The notes beneath the pieces were generated by a model. That model had not been told where the DNA came from, did not search any database, and saw nothing but the letters and a program-made list of their open reading frames with translations. A program made the translations under genes and the position numbers. Positions 33,029 through 44,324 of a DNA stretch of 64,000 nucleotides are shown one piece after another; position 1 is the first letter of the stretch, and every line of letters starts with the position of its first letter. Source of the DNA: Austropuccinia psidii (taxonomy: Eukaryota > Basidiomycota > Pucciniomycetes > Pucciniales > Sphaerophragmiaceae); contig JALGQZ010000003.1 of the NCBI GenBank assembly GCA_023105745.1, positions 78,094,696 to 78,158,695 on the forward strand, read 5' to 3'.

Positions 33029-34991
33029 TGTGAACCTTTAAGATATTACCACATACCCAAAAAGGTCACAAGGAATATTCAGAATAATTATACCTTTAAA
33101 AATAATTACCTCAAAAACTGCAAAATTGCCATAAATAGGCATAAACCTTGCTTTAACTTAAGCCCCAATGAATAAACATGTGAAAAAAATTATGCCATTA
33201 GATTCCCCATGGCAAAATACACATATACTATTTTTATGGCATAGCGGTAAAGTCAATATTTAATGAGTTATAAGTAACAACATATTATAAAAAACATTAA
33301 TCCTTAATTATTTCAAATAAAAATGGTACCAATTGATTCCCCATAAATCTCTACACATAAAAAAATTAAGATTCTAATCTCCAAAGTCAATACTTAAGGA
33401 GTTAAGCTGAATATAAGCACTTTTTTAGGTCAACACATATATTCAAGGAATTTAGCTAATAACTTTTGAAATAAACATGATAGAGTGATAAACCAAAAAA
33501 TAAAGTCACCATGTAATTACTGTAGGAATACAGACATGAACTTTATTTCACAAGCTATAAACAAGGTGTAAACCTGTAATGGATTATTTTTTAAAATCAA
33601 TAGAGCTGTTGACCACTTTGTTGTGAAAATGGTCCAAGCTTGAAATAAAAGTGAACAGTTGGATTCTACTAGTTCATTCGTGAAGAATGATGTATTTTTT
33701 TTACAATATTCACGGTATAACCCCTTGAAATCATGGTTTGAAGTTTAAAATATTAAATTTTAACAGAAGAGATGAGTTACAAGAAAAATCATCAAAAATA
33801 GAGTTTTGATGGTGTAATAAAATGCTCTTGGAAGTATAATAAGGACATGCCAAGCTTTTAGACTACACTTCCAGAATAACTGTAGCGTGTATAAATTAAA
33901 AGATATTAATGATCAAAGCTTAGGCTTGAATTTGATCATTCAAGATCACTCACTGTAGCTTTATTTTAAGTTTAACATTTGTATGAGTGATAAGACTGGT
34001 GAATACTATCAAAATATGAATAATAATAATAAAATCCACAAAGTTTACGCTTCTTCCAAGCCTATGACGTCATCAAACCTAAAGTTACAGTGATAACTCT
34101 AAATAATGGTGTAATTGTGAGGTAAGATTGTTTGATCATGATGTAATCATCACCAAAACTTAAAAGATTGATCAATTCTAGTAGAAAGCATCAGTACCCG
34201 TCTACTAGAAGACTTCTGAGCTCTAGGAGGGAGGCATTTACTATAAATATAGCTCTTTTTACTCTGTTTTCCCCTCAGATGCTTACAAAACATTAAATCA
34301 TTAAATCAAAAGGTAATTTCTTTATTATTTATACATAAAACTCTTATATTATTAAAGAAAAAACATAATCTTATTATAATCATCATCTTTGACGTGATTA
34401 TTACAATTATTGAATTTTTTTGTTTAAATTTCTCTCAAAAATCTCTATTCCATGTAAAATCAAGAAAACTTGTAATTTCTCTTAAAATGTATTGTAAATA
34501 AAATTTAAATAAGTTTTATTTACATTTTTTGGAATAAAATTATTCAAAATCATTATATTAAGTATTAAAAGTAGGTTATTTCTCTTATTATAATAATTTT
34601 TCTCGATTATTACTTTAATAAATCTATATTCAACATAAATAGTATTTATATTAATTTATAACTTTAATATTAGTAATATTATTGTTGTTAATTATTTTTA
34701 TTAATAAAAAGCAATTTTTTACGCCTTTATTATTTTTTGGTAACAATAATAAAGTGCTTTTAAATATATTCATTATGTTATATTGATATATGTATTTATT
34801 ATATTATTTTTTAGAATATAAATTATATTATTATATTTATTTAATAATATAATTTTTTTATGCCATAATTATAATAATCCTTTATTATTATAATTATTTT
34901 TATCTTATTTATTTCATTTATAAGGACATTCATAGTACAATAAGTAAAATATTAGTAATTTTTACTTGTTTTTTCATATTCAAACCTTACA
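33029..34991 (+). repeat. 3' LTR of D1
   Basis: It starts TGTGAACCTTTAAGATATTACC, preceded by the purine-rich GGTGGTAGGGAA, and ends TTCAAACCTTACA. It is about 230 bp shorter than the 5' LTR. One block absent here is the TTAATGAGTTATAA-type repeat that occurs twice in the 5' copy (around 24460 and 24660). TGACGTCA and TATAAATA are kept. Confidence 0.92.
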
Positions 34992-36913
34992 GCTTTTGAC
35001 ATTATCCAGTGGCCACCTCTTGAGGCCGTCTGCATTGTTATGGCTTTTAACTTCTTTGTATATGATGGTCATGTTCTCTCTATACTCCTTGATGGCTATT
35101 TCCCATCTCAGCATGTGTCTATTTGTAGTCTTCATGTTTAGTAAAGACCTCAAGGCTGTGCAGTCTGTTTAGACTTGAAAGACTGCACCCTCTAGATAAT
35201 AATGGAGTTTTTTCAGAGCCCAGACTAGACATAGACATTCAGTCTGTGTGGCCCCATACCTGGCTTCTGAATGTTTGCATTGCCTAGAGATGTAACTTAT
35301 TACTCCCTCTCTTGGTTCACCATCCACAATTTGTCTTTGGTGAAGGGCTGTTCCTAAGCCTTGGATACATGCTGCATCTATATATAGCTTGAATGGTAGT
35401 TCAAATTTAGGCAACATGAGCACAGGTGCATTTGTGAGTTCATGTTTAATCCTCTCATCTGCATCTTTTCTTTCCATGGTAATGTTAAAAACTACATCTT
35501 TTGAGCATAGCTTTTATAAACTACTAGTTATGTGGGCAAAATTCTTGATGTGGTTTCTATAGTAGCTAGCAAACCCAAGGAAAGGTTGCATCTATTTGAT
35601 GCTCTTTGGTACTGGCTTTTGCAGTACTGCTGCTGCCTTATTCTGGTCAACTGCCAGACTAAGACCTGAGCCTTTATGTCCTAGAGCTAGTAGCTCTTGT
35701 TGGCCAAAATTACACTTTTTCAGTGAAATCTTCAGATTGATGGGTGTGCATTTACTTAGCACTCTGTCTATATATTGTACATGGTCTTCCCATGTCTCTG
35801 ATTATGTAATGATATCATCAATATATACCACCATCCAGCCTTCCAGTATTTATTCTTGAAATATTGTGTCCATCATCCTTTGGAAGTGGCTGGTGCATTT
35901 TTGATTCCAAATGGCATCCTAGTGTACTCATATATGCCCATATGGCATATTATTTTGAGTGATTTCATGGAGTTTGGTTTAACTCCATTTTGGTGGAAAC
36001 CTTTCATACAATCCATTTTGGTTATGTGTTTGGCTTTAGCCAGTTTATCCAAGGCATGAGGTATCCTGGGTATAGGGTACTTGTCTGCTTTTGTGTAGGT
36101 ATTCAGAGCTCTGAAGTCTCCACACAGTCTAGACTTGCCATAATGCCAGGTGATTAGGACAGGATTGGTTATTTCCACTATTTCATTATGTCCAATCTTC
36201 CTGATGAAATCCATGTCCAGGAGTTCATTGATATGTTTTTCAATTTCTTTCCTGGTTTCCAGACTTTCTGGATAAGGAGGTCTCCTGATCATGGGTGGAT
36301 AAGGTCTTTCCACATCCAGATATAGCTCAATATCATGGCCTTTGATCTTGCCTAATGGTTCTTCACCAATGGCAAATGCTGGTCTGTTCTTCCTCAGCAT
36401 CTTCAGTAAACTTAGTTTTTGTTTACTTGTGAGGGTAGTGCTAAACTGTCCCTCTCTGTTTTCATTCAGAAGTTCTTCTAGTGGATCTTGAGACAATACC
36501 TGGTATGTATCAAGTGAAAATTTCTTTTCCTTGATAGTACCAATGGTAATGTGCCTATTTTAACTGTTGTAAATATCTATGCCATAACTCCTCTGGTAGT
36601 GTGTTTCAAGTAAGAACCCTTGGATGTTGGCATCATCAAGCACTACAAACTCTGGGTTGAGTCTGATATTACCTTTCCTATGGGGTATAATTATCTCTTT
36701 GATAATTGTCCCAATGGAAGTCATCTTCCCTGATGCACTTTCAAAGTTCTTTGCCTTGATGGGAAAGAGCTGTTCTTCCCAATTTGGGAAGTGTTTTTCC
36801 AGATAATTTCTGGCCATTATGGAGCAGTGTGCTCCACTATCAATGATCAGGTTATGCCGAGCATGGTCAATAAAGACAGTCGTCTTTGTGGCTGTTCCAT
36901 GTATATATGCCAT
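34992..36913 (-). pseudogene. pol: Element F pol, 5' part (protease, RT, RNase H)
   Basis: On the minus strand the protease is at 36913-36560 (LIIDSGAHCSIMARNYLEK, DSG kept). RT is at 36496-35500, with [23 protein letters not shown] and, near 35815, VVYIDDIIT followed by a stop. RNase H is at 35477-35169 (FKLYIDAACIQGLGTALHQ). It runs to the edge of D1 at 34992 and continues at 24226. It has multiple stops and frameshifts. Confidence 0.9.
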
Positions 36914-37036
36914 CCTTTGGGTTGGTGTAACTACGAATGTTTGTGCATCCTTTGTATGTTTTCAAAAAATTTTGTTGGCAGTATCCTGTGGCATGCCTGC
37001 TTCAAACTTTATGTCATGAATTTCTAGTGGGGTTTC

Positions 37037-38192
37037 TTATTGGTACTCCACTAGAAATTCTTCTCTTGGGTCTTGGTTATCATCAGATAGTTCTCTAATG
37101 GTATTACCCATAAAGTCTGAGTCAGAATCCTCTGTTGGGGATTGCTCCTTTGGGAATTTCTCAATGGCATAGATTTTTTTCTTTGCTTTTGGACAGTTAT
37201 TGGCATAGTGGTCCGTTGAACCACAATTTTGACAAGAATTCTTCTTTGGCCACTTCAGCCACTCTTTCTCTGGTTTTGTCTTCAAACTCCACCCTGAGAG
37301 GATGTTTCTCTTTGAAACTACTGCTTCTAGATAGGCTGAATTTCCCTATATTAGTTCTTTTCCTTATCTCTTGTAAGGTATTAGCAAGGTCATCTAGAGT
37401 GCAATTTTGGTTTCATCTGCATTTTAATGCATGCTCTCGTTCTCCTTGCAGTTGTGTCAGAAGTTTGTGATTCCTCATTTGGATGTCCATCTGAGGGTCA
37501 ATGGCTTTAAGTCTTTTAGACTGTCTAAGACACCACTCATATGGATCTTTGTCCACAGAGTATTTGTCATTTTCAAATGACATGGTCTTTTTCCATATCC
37601 AAGTTCCATTCCTGTATTTTTGAATGATTTGACTCTTCCACCATGGCCAGTTCCTTTTGCCATGGATTTCTTTCATATCTGTGTACCATATACTAGCATG
37701 ACCTTTAAATGCTGTATTTAGTCTAGCATTAATCCAGTAATCTGGTATGCTTGGTACATCAATGAACAGTCCATCAATATAATCTATCAGTTCCATATGA
37801 TGATATTCTCCTGATCCAGAGAATTTGGGCCAGCTTGAGGCCTCAGAAAGCTGTTTCAAGGCTTCCTTCTCTGAATAAGAAATGCAATCTCCATCCTGGT
37901 ATTGTGATGGAGATCTTACCTTATTCATCAAAATGGAATCTGGTCTGATGTCATCTGGTTGATATGGATTATCCAGAAAATGGCCTTGTGGTTGGGACTT
38001 CATGTTGTGGTAGACATTAAAAGATTTGTTTATTTCTTGATCCAGACAATTCCTGTCCCTTTTGCTGTGGTGTTGTTCTTCAAAGACAAGATTCAGTCTT
38101 TTGTTGGGCTCTTCAGGGGCTTTGCTCAATTGAGCATGCCCTTCTTGAAGAGTCTTGAAAATTTTATCCATGGAGGCTGTTAATTTTTTCAT
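37037..38192 (-). pseudogene. gag: Element F gag, C-terminal half with zinc knuckle
   Basis: On the minus strand 38192-37413 is an open capsid-like region (259 codons) with ASIWYTDMKEIHGKRNWPWWKSQI, which matches the D elements. A shift separates it from 37285-37037. That part has a standard zinc knuckle CQNCGSTDHYANNC (CX2CX4HX4C) and an acidic linker leading to the protease. Confidence 0.85.
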
Positions 38193-38278
38193 CCTCTCAT
38201 GGCTTGCTTCAAGTTCTGCAAACTGCTTTTGAGTTTTCTAAGTATATTGGGAAATTTGTAACCACAGTGCATCACTGT

Positions 38279-38845
38279 TTAAGTTACTCTCAGGTGTGAT
38301 AACATTATGTTCAATCTGGATGGGGTAATATTTCTATTAATGGGACTACTGATTTTAAAGTGGTTTCCAGCTACTTCTAGTTCTTGTGTACTTCTTTTAC
38401 CAAGTCCAACAGCTTCTGGATCATAGGTTCTAACTCTTTCCTCCTCTGGTTGAAGGAGGTTTTGTTCTTGCCCTTTTTTTCTCGTCTTCTCCTTGAAACT
38501 TCCTGGAATTGTCAAGAATGGTGACTCTTGTCCACTGATCTGCTGGTTTCTAAATGGTGTAAGGCCACTGGAGAGCTGATTTGGCCTGCTCCTTGTGAGC
38601 CTGAAGGAATATGAGTAGGTCCTGTCTGGGTTAGTTGTTCTTCTATAGCTTGGATAGTGGCTTGATTCTCCCTTATCCTCTGTGCCCTTGCCTCCAGGAG
38701 TCTGAACTTCCTGGTAGGATTCCAACCTTTGGTGATTACCATAAGGTCCTTGAAGTCTATCTCTTTGAGACAGATCTTCTGGAAACTTGCTCCAAGTTCT
38801 TCCCAGTGAGATGCCAGGTTGAACCTCCTGTTGTCCATTCTCCAT
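38279..38845 (-). pseudogene. gag: Element F gag, N-terminal part (gag frame)
   Basis: This 188-codon open frame is basic and Gln/Ser-rich. It aligns loosely with the D2 gag N-part: the stretch with KFPEDLSQRDRLQG and GGKGTEDKGESSHYPS matches D2's PEKIPQRGGYSE and KEGGNQGRSPSSF. It changes frame before 38192. A second frame overlaps it (38512-39090). The piece 39092-39461 upstream is open and homologous to the short upstream exon of D1 and D2. Confidence 0.6.
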
Positions 38846-39090
38846 TGAAATAATTCTTTGAGGAGTTGGAGGAGCTGAAGAACTTGATCCATATCCTTCC
38901 AGTCCTCTGGTTTGAGGTTCCTGTTGAATTGGAGTGTGAATGGCAAGGTTGATATTATCTCCCTCATTGTTTTTCCATCCACCACTGTGTCCAAGGTTTC
39001 CTCATCCAGGTCTTCTGGTTCTGGACAATCCTTCTCTGTCCTGTGGTTGGTTCCTTTGGAGCCAAGGTTTCTGAGGTATACAGGTGACAT
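38512..39090 (-). CDS. Overlapping open frame (+1 to gag), element F
   Basis: These 192 open codons starting MSPVYLRNLG share the block ITKGWNP followed by basic helix-like sequence and NQAT with the overlapping frames of D1 and D2 (YSNGWNP, then KREAT). It lies in the same +1 phase to the gag frame as in the D elements. The function is unknown. It is unusual for such a decayed element to keep this length open. Confidence 0.4.
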   Translation of the reverse strand: MSPVYLRNLGSKGTNHRTEKDCPEPEDLDEETLDTVVDGKTMREIISTLPFTLQFNRNLKPEDWKDMDQVLQLLQLLKELFQWRMDNRRFNLASHWEELGASFQKICLKEIDFKDLMVITKGWNPTRKFRLLEARAQRIRENQATIQAIEEQLTQTGPTHIPSGSQGAGQISSPVALHHLETSRSVDKSHHS

Positions 39091-39091
39091 A

Positions 39092-39461
39092 TCAGTGTTT
39101 GAAAGCAGTCAAAAACTTTACGTTATTAGGGTATTTACCTTTGCCTGTGCCTTGTACAAATTTGTTATCTGCTGCTTTTGGCAATATACCTTTAGATGTT
39201 ACAACTGGGCTAATTATATTAATCTTCCCTGTACAAGTTGTTAAGTTTGGATTACCTTGTATTGATGCAGAGTTTAGTGGTTTTATACTCCTCTGGGTGG
39301 CCATTTGTGTCCACTTCTTTGCTGTGATCAGGCTTTCACTTTGCCTCTTTCCTTTGCCCTTGCTGCCCTCTGGTTCTGAGGGTGTCACTGGTTTGTTGGC
39401 CTGTGACTGGGTCTCAAGTGGTATGGAGTTTTCTTCCACTGAATCAAACAGGAAAAGAGGG
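39092..39461 (-). pseudogene. Element F upstream gag exon-like region
   Basis: On the minus strand a CAG acceptor-like site precedes VEENSIPLETQSQANKPVTPSEPEGSKGKGKR, which aligns with VFEDNPTEDNQ to KRKKAKK of D2. The frame stays open to 39092. The bases nearest 39461 join 59880 across D2. Confidence 0.5.
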
Positions 39462-39466
39462 CTTAA

Positions 39467-41491
39467 TGTGAGCCTTTGAGATATGACCACATACCTAATA
39501 AGGTCACAAGAAAGACTCAGAATAATTATACCTTCAAGATAATTATACTAAAATTACTTAGAATAATTATACATTAAAAATAATTACTTTAAAAATACAA
39601 AAATATCATAAATTGGTACAAAAATTGGTTTAACTTAAAAAACAATGAATCAACATGGGAAATAAATTATACCATTGGCTTCCCCATGGTAAAATACACA
39701 TAGACCATTTTTATGGCATATCTGTAAAGTCAATATTTAATGAGTTATAAGGATTAATACCTTATAAAAACCATAAATCCTTATTTATTCTAAGAACCAA
39801 TGGATCAGCATGTGAAATAAATTGAACCATTGAATTCCCCATGAAAATTCACACATAAAAAAATTAATGAGCTAATTTCCCAAGTTAATACTTAAGGAAT
39901 TAACCTGAATATATTCACTTTTTTGGTCAACGCATATATTCAAGGATCATAGCTAATATCTCTTAAACTTAAAAAGATAGAGTGATGAACCAAAAATAAA
40001 GTTACCACTTAATTACTGTAAAAACACAGATATAAACTTTATTTTACAAATTATAATCAATGTTAAAACCTATGATGAAATATTGATAAAAATCAACAGA
40101 GCTGTTGACCACTTTGTTGTGAAAGTGGTCCAAACTTGAAAAAAAGTACACAGTTGGATTCTACTAGTTCATTCGTGAATAATGATGTAATTTTTATTAT
40201 CCAATTCAGGGTACAACCCCTTGAAATCATGGTTTGAAGTTTAAAATATTGAATTTCAACAGAAAAGATGAGTTACAAGAAAAATCATCAAAATTAGAGT
40301 TTTGGTGATGTAATGAAAAGCTCTTGGAAACATAATAAGGTTATGTCAGGCTATCAGAATTCACTCTCTGAATTTCTGTAGCGTGTAAAACTTAAAAGTA
40401 ATTAAAGATCAAAGTTTGAACTTAAATTGAGCAGTTATGATCACCTACTGTAACCTTAAATTAAGTTTAACAGTCATATAAGTGATAAAATTGGTGAATA
40501 CTATTAGTTTATGATTAAAACTAATAAAATCCACGAAATTTGGGGTTCTGCCAAGCCTCTGATGTCATCAAACTTAGAGCTATAGTGATAACTTTAAATA
40601 ATGGTGTAATAATGATGTAATATGGTTTGATCATGATGTACTCATCCTCAAAGATTAAAATATTGATCAATTCCAGTGGATATGATCAGTAAACGTCTAC
40701 TAGAAGCCTGTTGGACTCTAGGAGGGAGGTATTTACTATAAATAGTGCTCTTTTTACTCTGTTTTCCCCTCAGACGCATCAAAAACATTAAATCAATTAA
40801 ACCAAAGGTAATTTCTTTATTCTTTATATATAAAACTATTATATTATTAAAGACCAAAGACCAACTTTTTATAATCATCTATTTTGACGTGATTAAATCA
40901 TTTATTTAATTGTTTTTGTTAAAAATCTCTCTAAAAACTCATTTCCACATAAAAATCAAGAATATTAGTAAATTTTCTTTATTTTTATTGTAAATACAAT
41001 TTGAAAAGGTTGTATTTATATTTTTTGGCGTAAAATATTTCAAAATTATTATATTAAGTGTTAAAAGTAGGTTATTTTCTCTTATTATAATAATTTTCTC
41101 TTTATTATTATTTTATTAATTCTTTAATTAATATAAATAGTATTTATATTAATTTATAGCTTTAATATTGGTAATATTATTGTTATTAATTGTTTTTTAT
41201 TAATAAAAAACAATTTTTTACGCCTTTATTATTTGTTTGTAACAATAATAAAGAGCCATTAAATATATTAATTATTTTATATTAATATATTGATCTTTAT
41301 TATATTATATTTTCTTTTATAAATTATATTATTATATTTATTTAATAATATAACCATTTTACGCCACAATTATGATAATTCGTTATTATTATAATTGTTT
41401 TATCCTATTTATTTCATTCATAAGGACATTCATAGTACAATAAGTAAAATATTAGTAATTTTTACTCATTGTTTCATAGTCAAACCTTACA
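39467..41491 (+). repeat. 5' LTR of D2
   Basis: It starts TGTGAGCCTTTGAGATATGACC and ends GTCAAACCTTACA. It carries TATAAATAG (40737-40745), TGATGTCA (40560-40567) and a candidate donor CCAAAG/GTAATT at 40807/40808. The interior that follows to 41967 is an AT-rich leader with the primer site at 41494. Confidence 0.92.
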
Positions 41492-41967
41492 TTTGGGGGC
41501 CTGGCCGTGATATTTAGTTAAAAAGACCTTTTAAAAAGATTCTAATTGGGCTTATTCAATAATAAATTATATAATAATCTTATATTTTATTGATTTTAAA
41601 AGCTATTGAGGCATTTGGAAAGGAATTGTACTGTCTTACACATGGTTTTTCACATCCTTAGACTTGCAAGAGCTTTCTTTGAGTGACTCTAGTGATTAAA
41701 AAAAGGATATTTTATAAATTCAAAATAATTTTTCATAATTTAATTTTATAAAAAGAATCATATTCATTTTCTTATTTTATTCTTTAAAAATAAAAATAAA
41801 AAGAATATTAAAAAATATTAAAAACCAATAAAAAAGTAATTTTTATTCATTTTTATTCATTTCAATTGTTTAAAGATATAAAAGCAATTTCTACGTGGAA
41901 AATTGCCATATCTTGCCAAAAAATAACAGTTCTTATAAAAAGACTTATATTTTTTTGTCTTTTTTAG

Positions 41968-42117
41968 TGTTTGAAGATAACCCAACAGAAGACAACCAAA
42001 CTACAGTTGAGAGATTGGTGGAAGAAACTTGTCAAAGTTCTCCAACACCAGTTATCACTAAAAGAAAGAAAGCTAAGAAATTAGACTTTCCAGGACCCAC
42101 CATTCAAGACTCTGAAG
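41968..42117 (+). CDS. Candidate upstream coding exon of D2
   Basis: It is open between the acceptor TTTTTTAG and the donor GTGAGC and encodes VFEDNPTEDNQTTVERL to QDSEG. Joining it to the acceptor at 42204-42205 continues as EEVPNTPSNQMELDSE in the frame +1 to gag, until a TGA at 42358. The match to D1 supports a real coding exon. The overall gene model is uncertain. Confidence 0.45.
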
Positions 42118-42194
42118 GTGAGCACCTCTTTTATAATTGCCATAAAAAGAATTTTTATTATAAAAATACTTTTATTTTTCTTATTCCTTAAACT

Positions 42195-44324
42195 ATGACT
42201 ACCAGAAGAGGTTCCCAATACTCCATCCAATCAGATGGAGCTGGACTCAGAGGTAGAACTGATCCCTCAAAAGGGAAAAGAAAGGTCAATATCCCCAGTG
42301 GAACAGAATCCCCACAAGGAAGTGCCTTATCCCAAAGGCAAGTCCCAGAAATGCCCATGATATCTGAACCTGAATTGGAACTAAGTATGAGTAACCCAAA
42401 TCGGTACAAATCACATTCAGAGGGCTCAAATAGACATCTACATGAGCCAGTACAAGCAGTATTACACAGTGTACAAGGACAAAGATTGGGAAATGCTTCC
42501 CCAAATACACCAAGGAGTAATGAACTCCTGGCACATCCCGAAAAAATTCCTCAAAGAGGAGGATATAGTGAAATACTCCAATGGATGGAATCCACTGTCA
42601 TCCAAACCTCAAATCAAAAAGATCAAGGATTACCACGCCAAAAAGAGGGAGGCAACCAAGGAAGAAGCCCCAGTAGCTTCTACCAGCAAGCCCCAAGCCA
42701 ACCCAATTCCCCAAGAAGGGAAGAAGAACAAGAAAAAGAATTGGAGGAAACCATATTCCCCAAGCTACAGGATTCCCAAAATCCAAAAAGATGCCATGGA
42801 CAATGTCTCCAGTATGGCCGGAACTTTGATGGAATTCAAAGACAAAGAGGAACAAAGAATGAGACAACCCCATTTCCCAAAGAAATAACCTTGTCTCCTG
42901 ATGTTGTAAATACTTTAACAGAAATTAAAAATAGTATTGTACCTCTAAAAGAAATTAAAAATAGTTTATTATCATTACAAGAAATGAATAATAATTTATC
43001 TTCTTAAACAAGAATTTTTGTACAAAACAAGAAAGAGATTGACAACATAAAATTTATAATTGAAAATAATAAACCAAAAGTATTAATTGAAAATACTCAA
43101 AAATTAATACAAGGACCACAAGAATTGTACAAATACATAAGTGATATCAAAGAGAAAACTTTGACAATCAATTATGATGTGAGTATTGACAACCTTACAG
43201 AAATATTAAACAAATTAAGTATTTCTGTAGAAAAATTTGAAGAAAAGACTTCATCACACCAAAAATTACTTTTGGACCATGTGAAAACAAGTGATGAAGC
43301 AAGAATGCATCTAAAAGATGATATTCAAAGTGAAATAAGGCTTATTACTGAAAAAATGGATAAAATGAATGAGGCTAATTTAAATATGCCAAAGTTATCA
43401 ACTCCATTTTCCCATATAAGAAGCCCTGTTAAAACAAAAGAGGAATTTAAAAATACTTTCATAACAGACTTGAGTCAACAAGAAAATAACCAAGTCTTAA
43501 TGAAGGAAGCACCTCAGCTGAAAGAATGGCCAACATTCACAGGAGAAGGTGAATATGACAACATGTCATTTATTAAAACAATTGACATGTTTCAAGAAGA
43601 CTATGCAATACCAGATGAACTAATCACTGCAAGATTACATTCATTGCAAGAAAAATCTGCAAAAAGATGGTATTATGGCATAAGACAAACAAATGGCAAA
43701 AATACCTGGTCTTGGTGGAAATAAGAAATAATCACCAAGTGGGCAAATGATGCCTGTAGGTAAAAAATAGAAAATGCATTTGAAAATTCTTTCTTTGACC
43801 CAGACAAAGATAAACCTTTAACCTGGTTCTTAAAACAAGTTGAAAGACTTAATGCATTGTACCCAGAAATGTCACAAAAAATGGTGCATATGAAAATACT
43901 CAAGAAATGTGGAGGAGAGCTAGAACATGCCCTAAGAAGCAGGTGGATAGAACCATGCTCCACAGAAGAGTACATTAATGCACTGGAAGACATAGTGACA
44001 AGAACAACAATTGGCAGAACTTGGAAGAAATTGGAAATTAAAAGCCCAAATAAACCATTTATCAAAAAAGATAAATTAAAAGAATCCTTCAAGCCCAGCA
44101 CATCCAATAATAATGAGCAAAGAAAATTCCTAAAAAAGGCAAAAATTAATGAAATTATGGAAACAGAAAACCACAATGACAAAGAGGAGGAATGTGACTC
44201 TGAAAAAGAGACAGAAGAATCAGAAACTTCTGAAAGTGATGAAATCAATAGAATTAATGCAGAAATTAATAATATTGATATAATTTATGAAGCACTAGAT
44301 GTCACCTCAAATTTACCACAATAA
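42195..44324 (+). pseudogene. gag: Gag of element D2, lightly decayed
   Basis: One frame runs from MTTRRGSQYS (42195) to 44324, with only two internal stops (43005 and 43722). In order it has a Ser/Pro/Gln-rich basic N-part, a KEIKNSL coiled-coil-like region, a capsid-like core (KRWYYGIRQTNGKNTWSWWK) and an acidic tail (KEEECDSEKETEESETSESDE). The zinc knuckle present in D1 and F is deleted (RKFLKKAK joins directly). A deletion at 44322 removes the start of the protease region and shifts the frame. Confidence 0.88.
42442..42888 (+). CDS. Overlapping open frame (+1 to gag), D2
   Basis: These 148 codons (MSQYKQYYTVYKDKDW to MRQPHFPKK) overlap an open gag frame completely. The length and phase are the same as in D1. 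Upstream in the same frame lies the peptide that would follow the short exon, separated by three stops (42358-42390). These would be removed by a candidate GC-AG intron, but that intron's acceptor leads to the gag frame. The function is unknown. Confidence 0.4.
   Translation: MSQYKQYYTVYKDKDWEMLPQIHQGVMNSWHIPKKFLKEEDIVKYSNGWNPLSSKPQIKKIKDYHAKKREATKEEAPVASTSKPQANPIPQEGKKNKKKNWRKPYSPSYRIPKIQKDAMDNVSSMAGTLMEFKDKEEQRMRQPHFPKK

Larger units (their letters stand above)
24227..34991 (+). mobile_element. Element D1: family-2 Ty3/gypsy element, target duplication GCTTT
   Basis: It has 2.2-kb and 2.0-kb LTRs (24227-26417 and 33029-34991) around a 6.6-kb interior with gag-pol in one reading direction. 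GCTTT is found on both sides (24222-24226 and 34992-34996), and F's pol resumes across it. The coding region has several stops and one frameshift, so it is defective. Confidence 0.93.
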
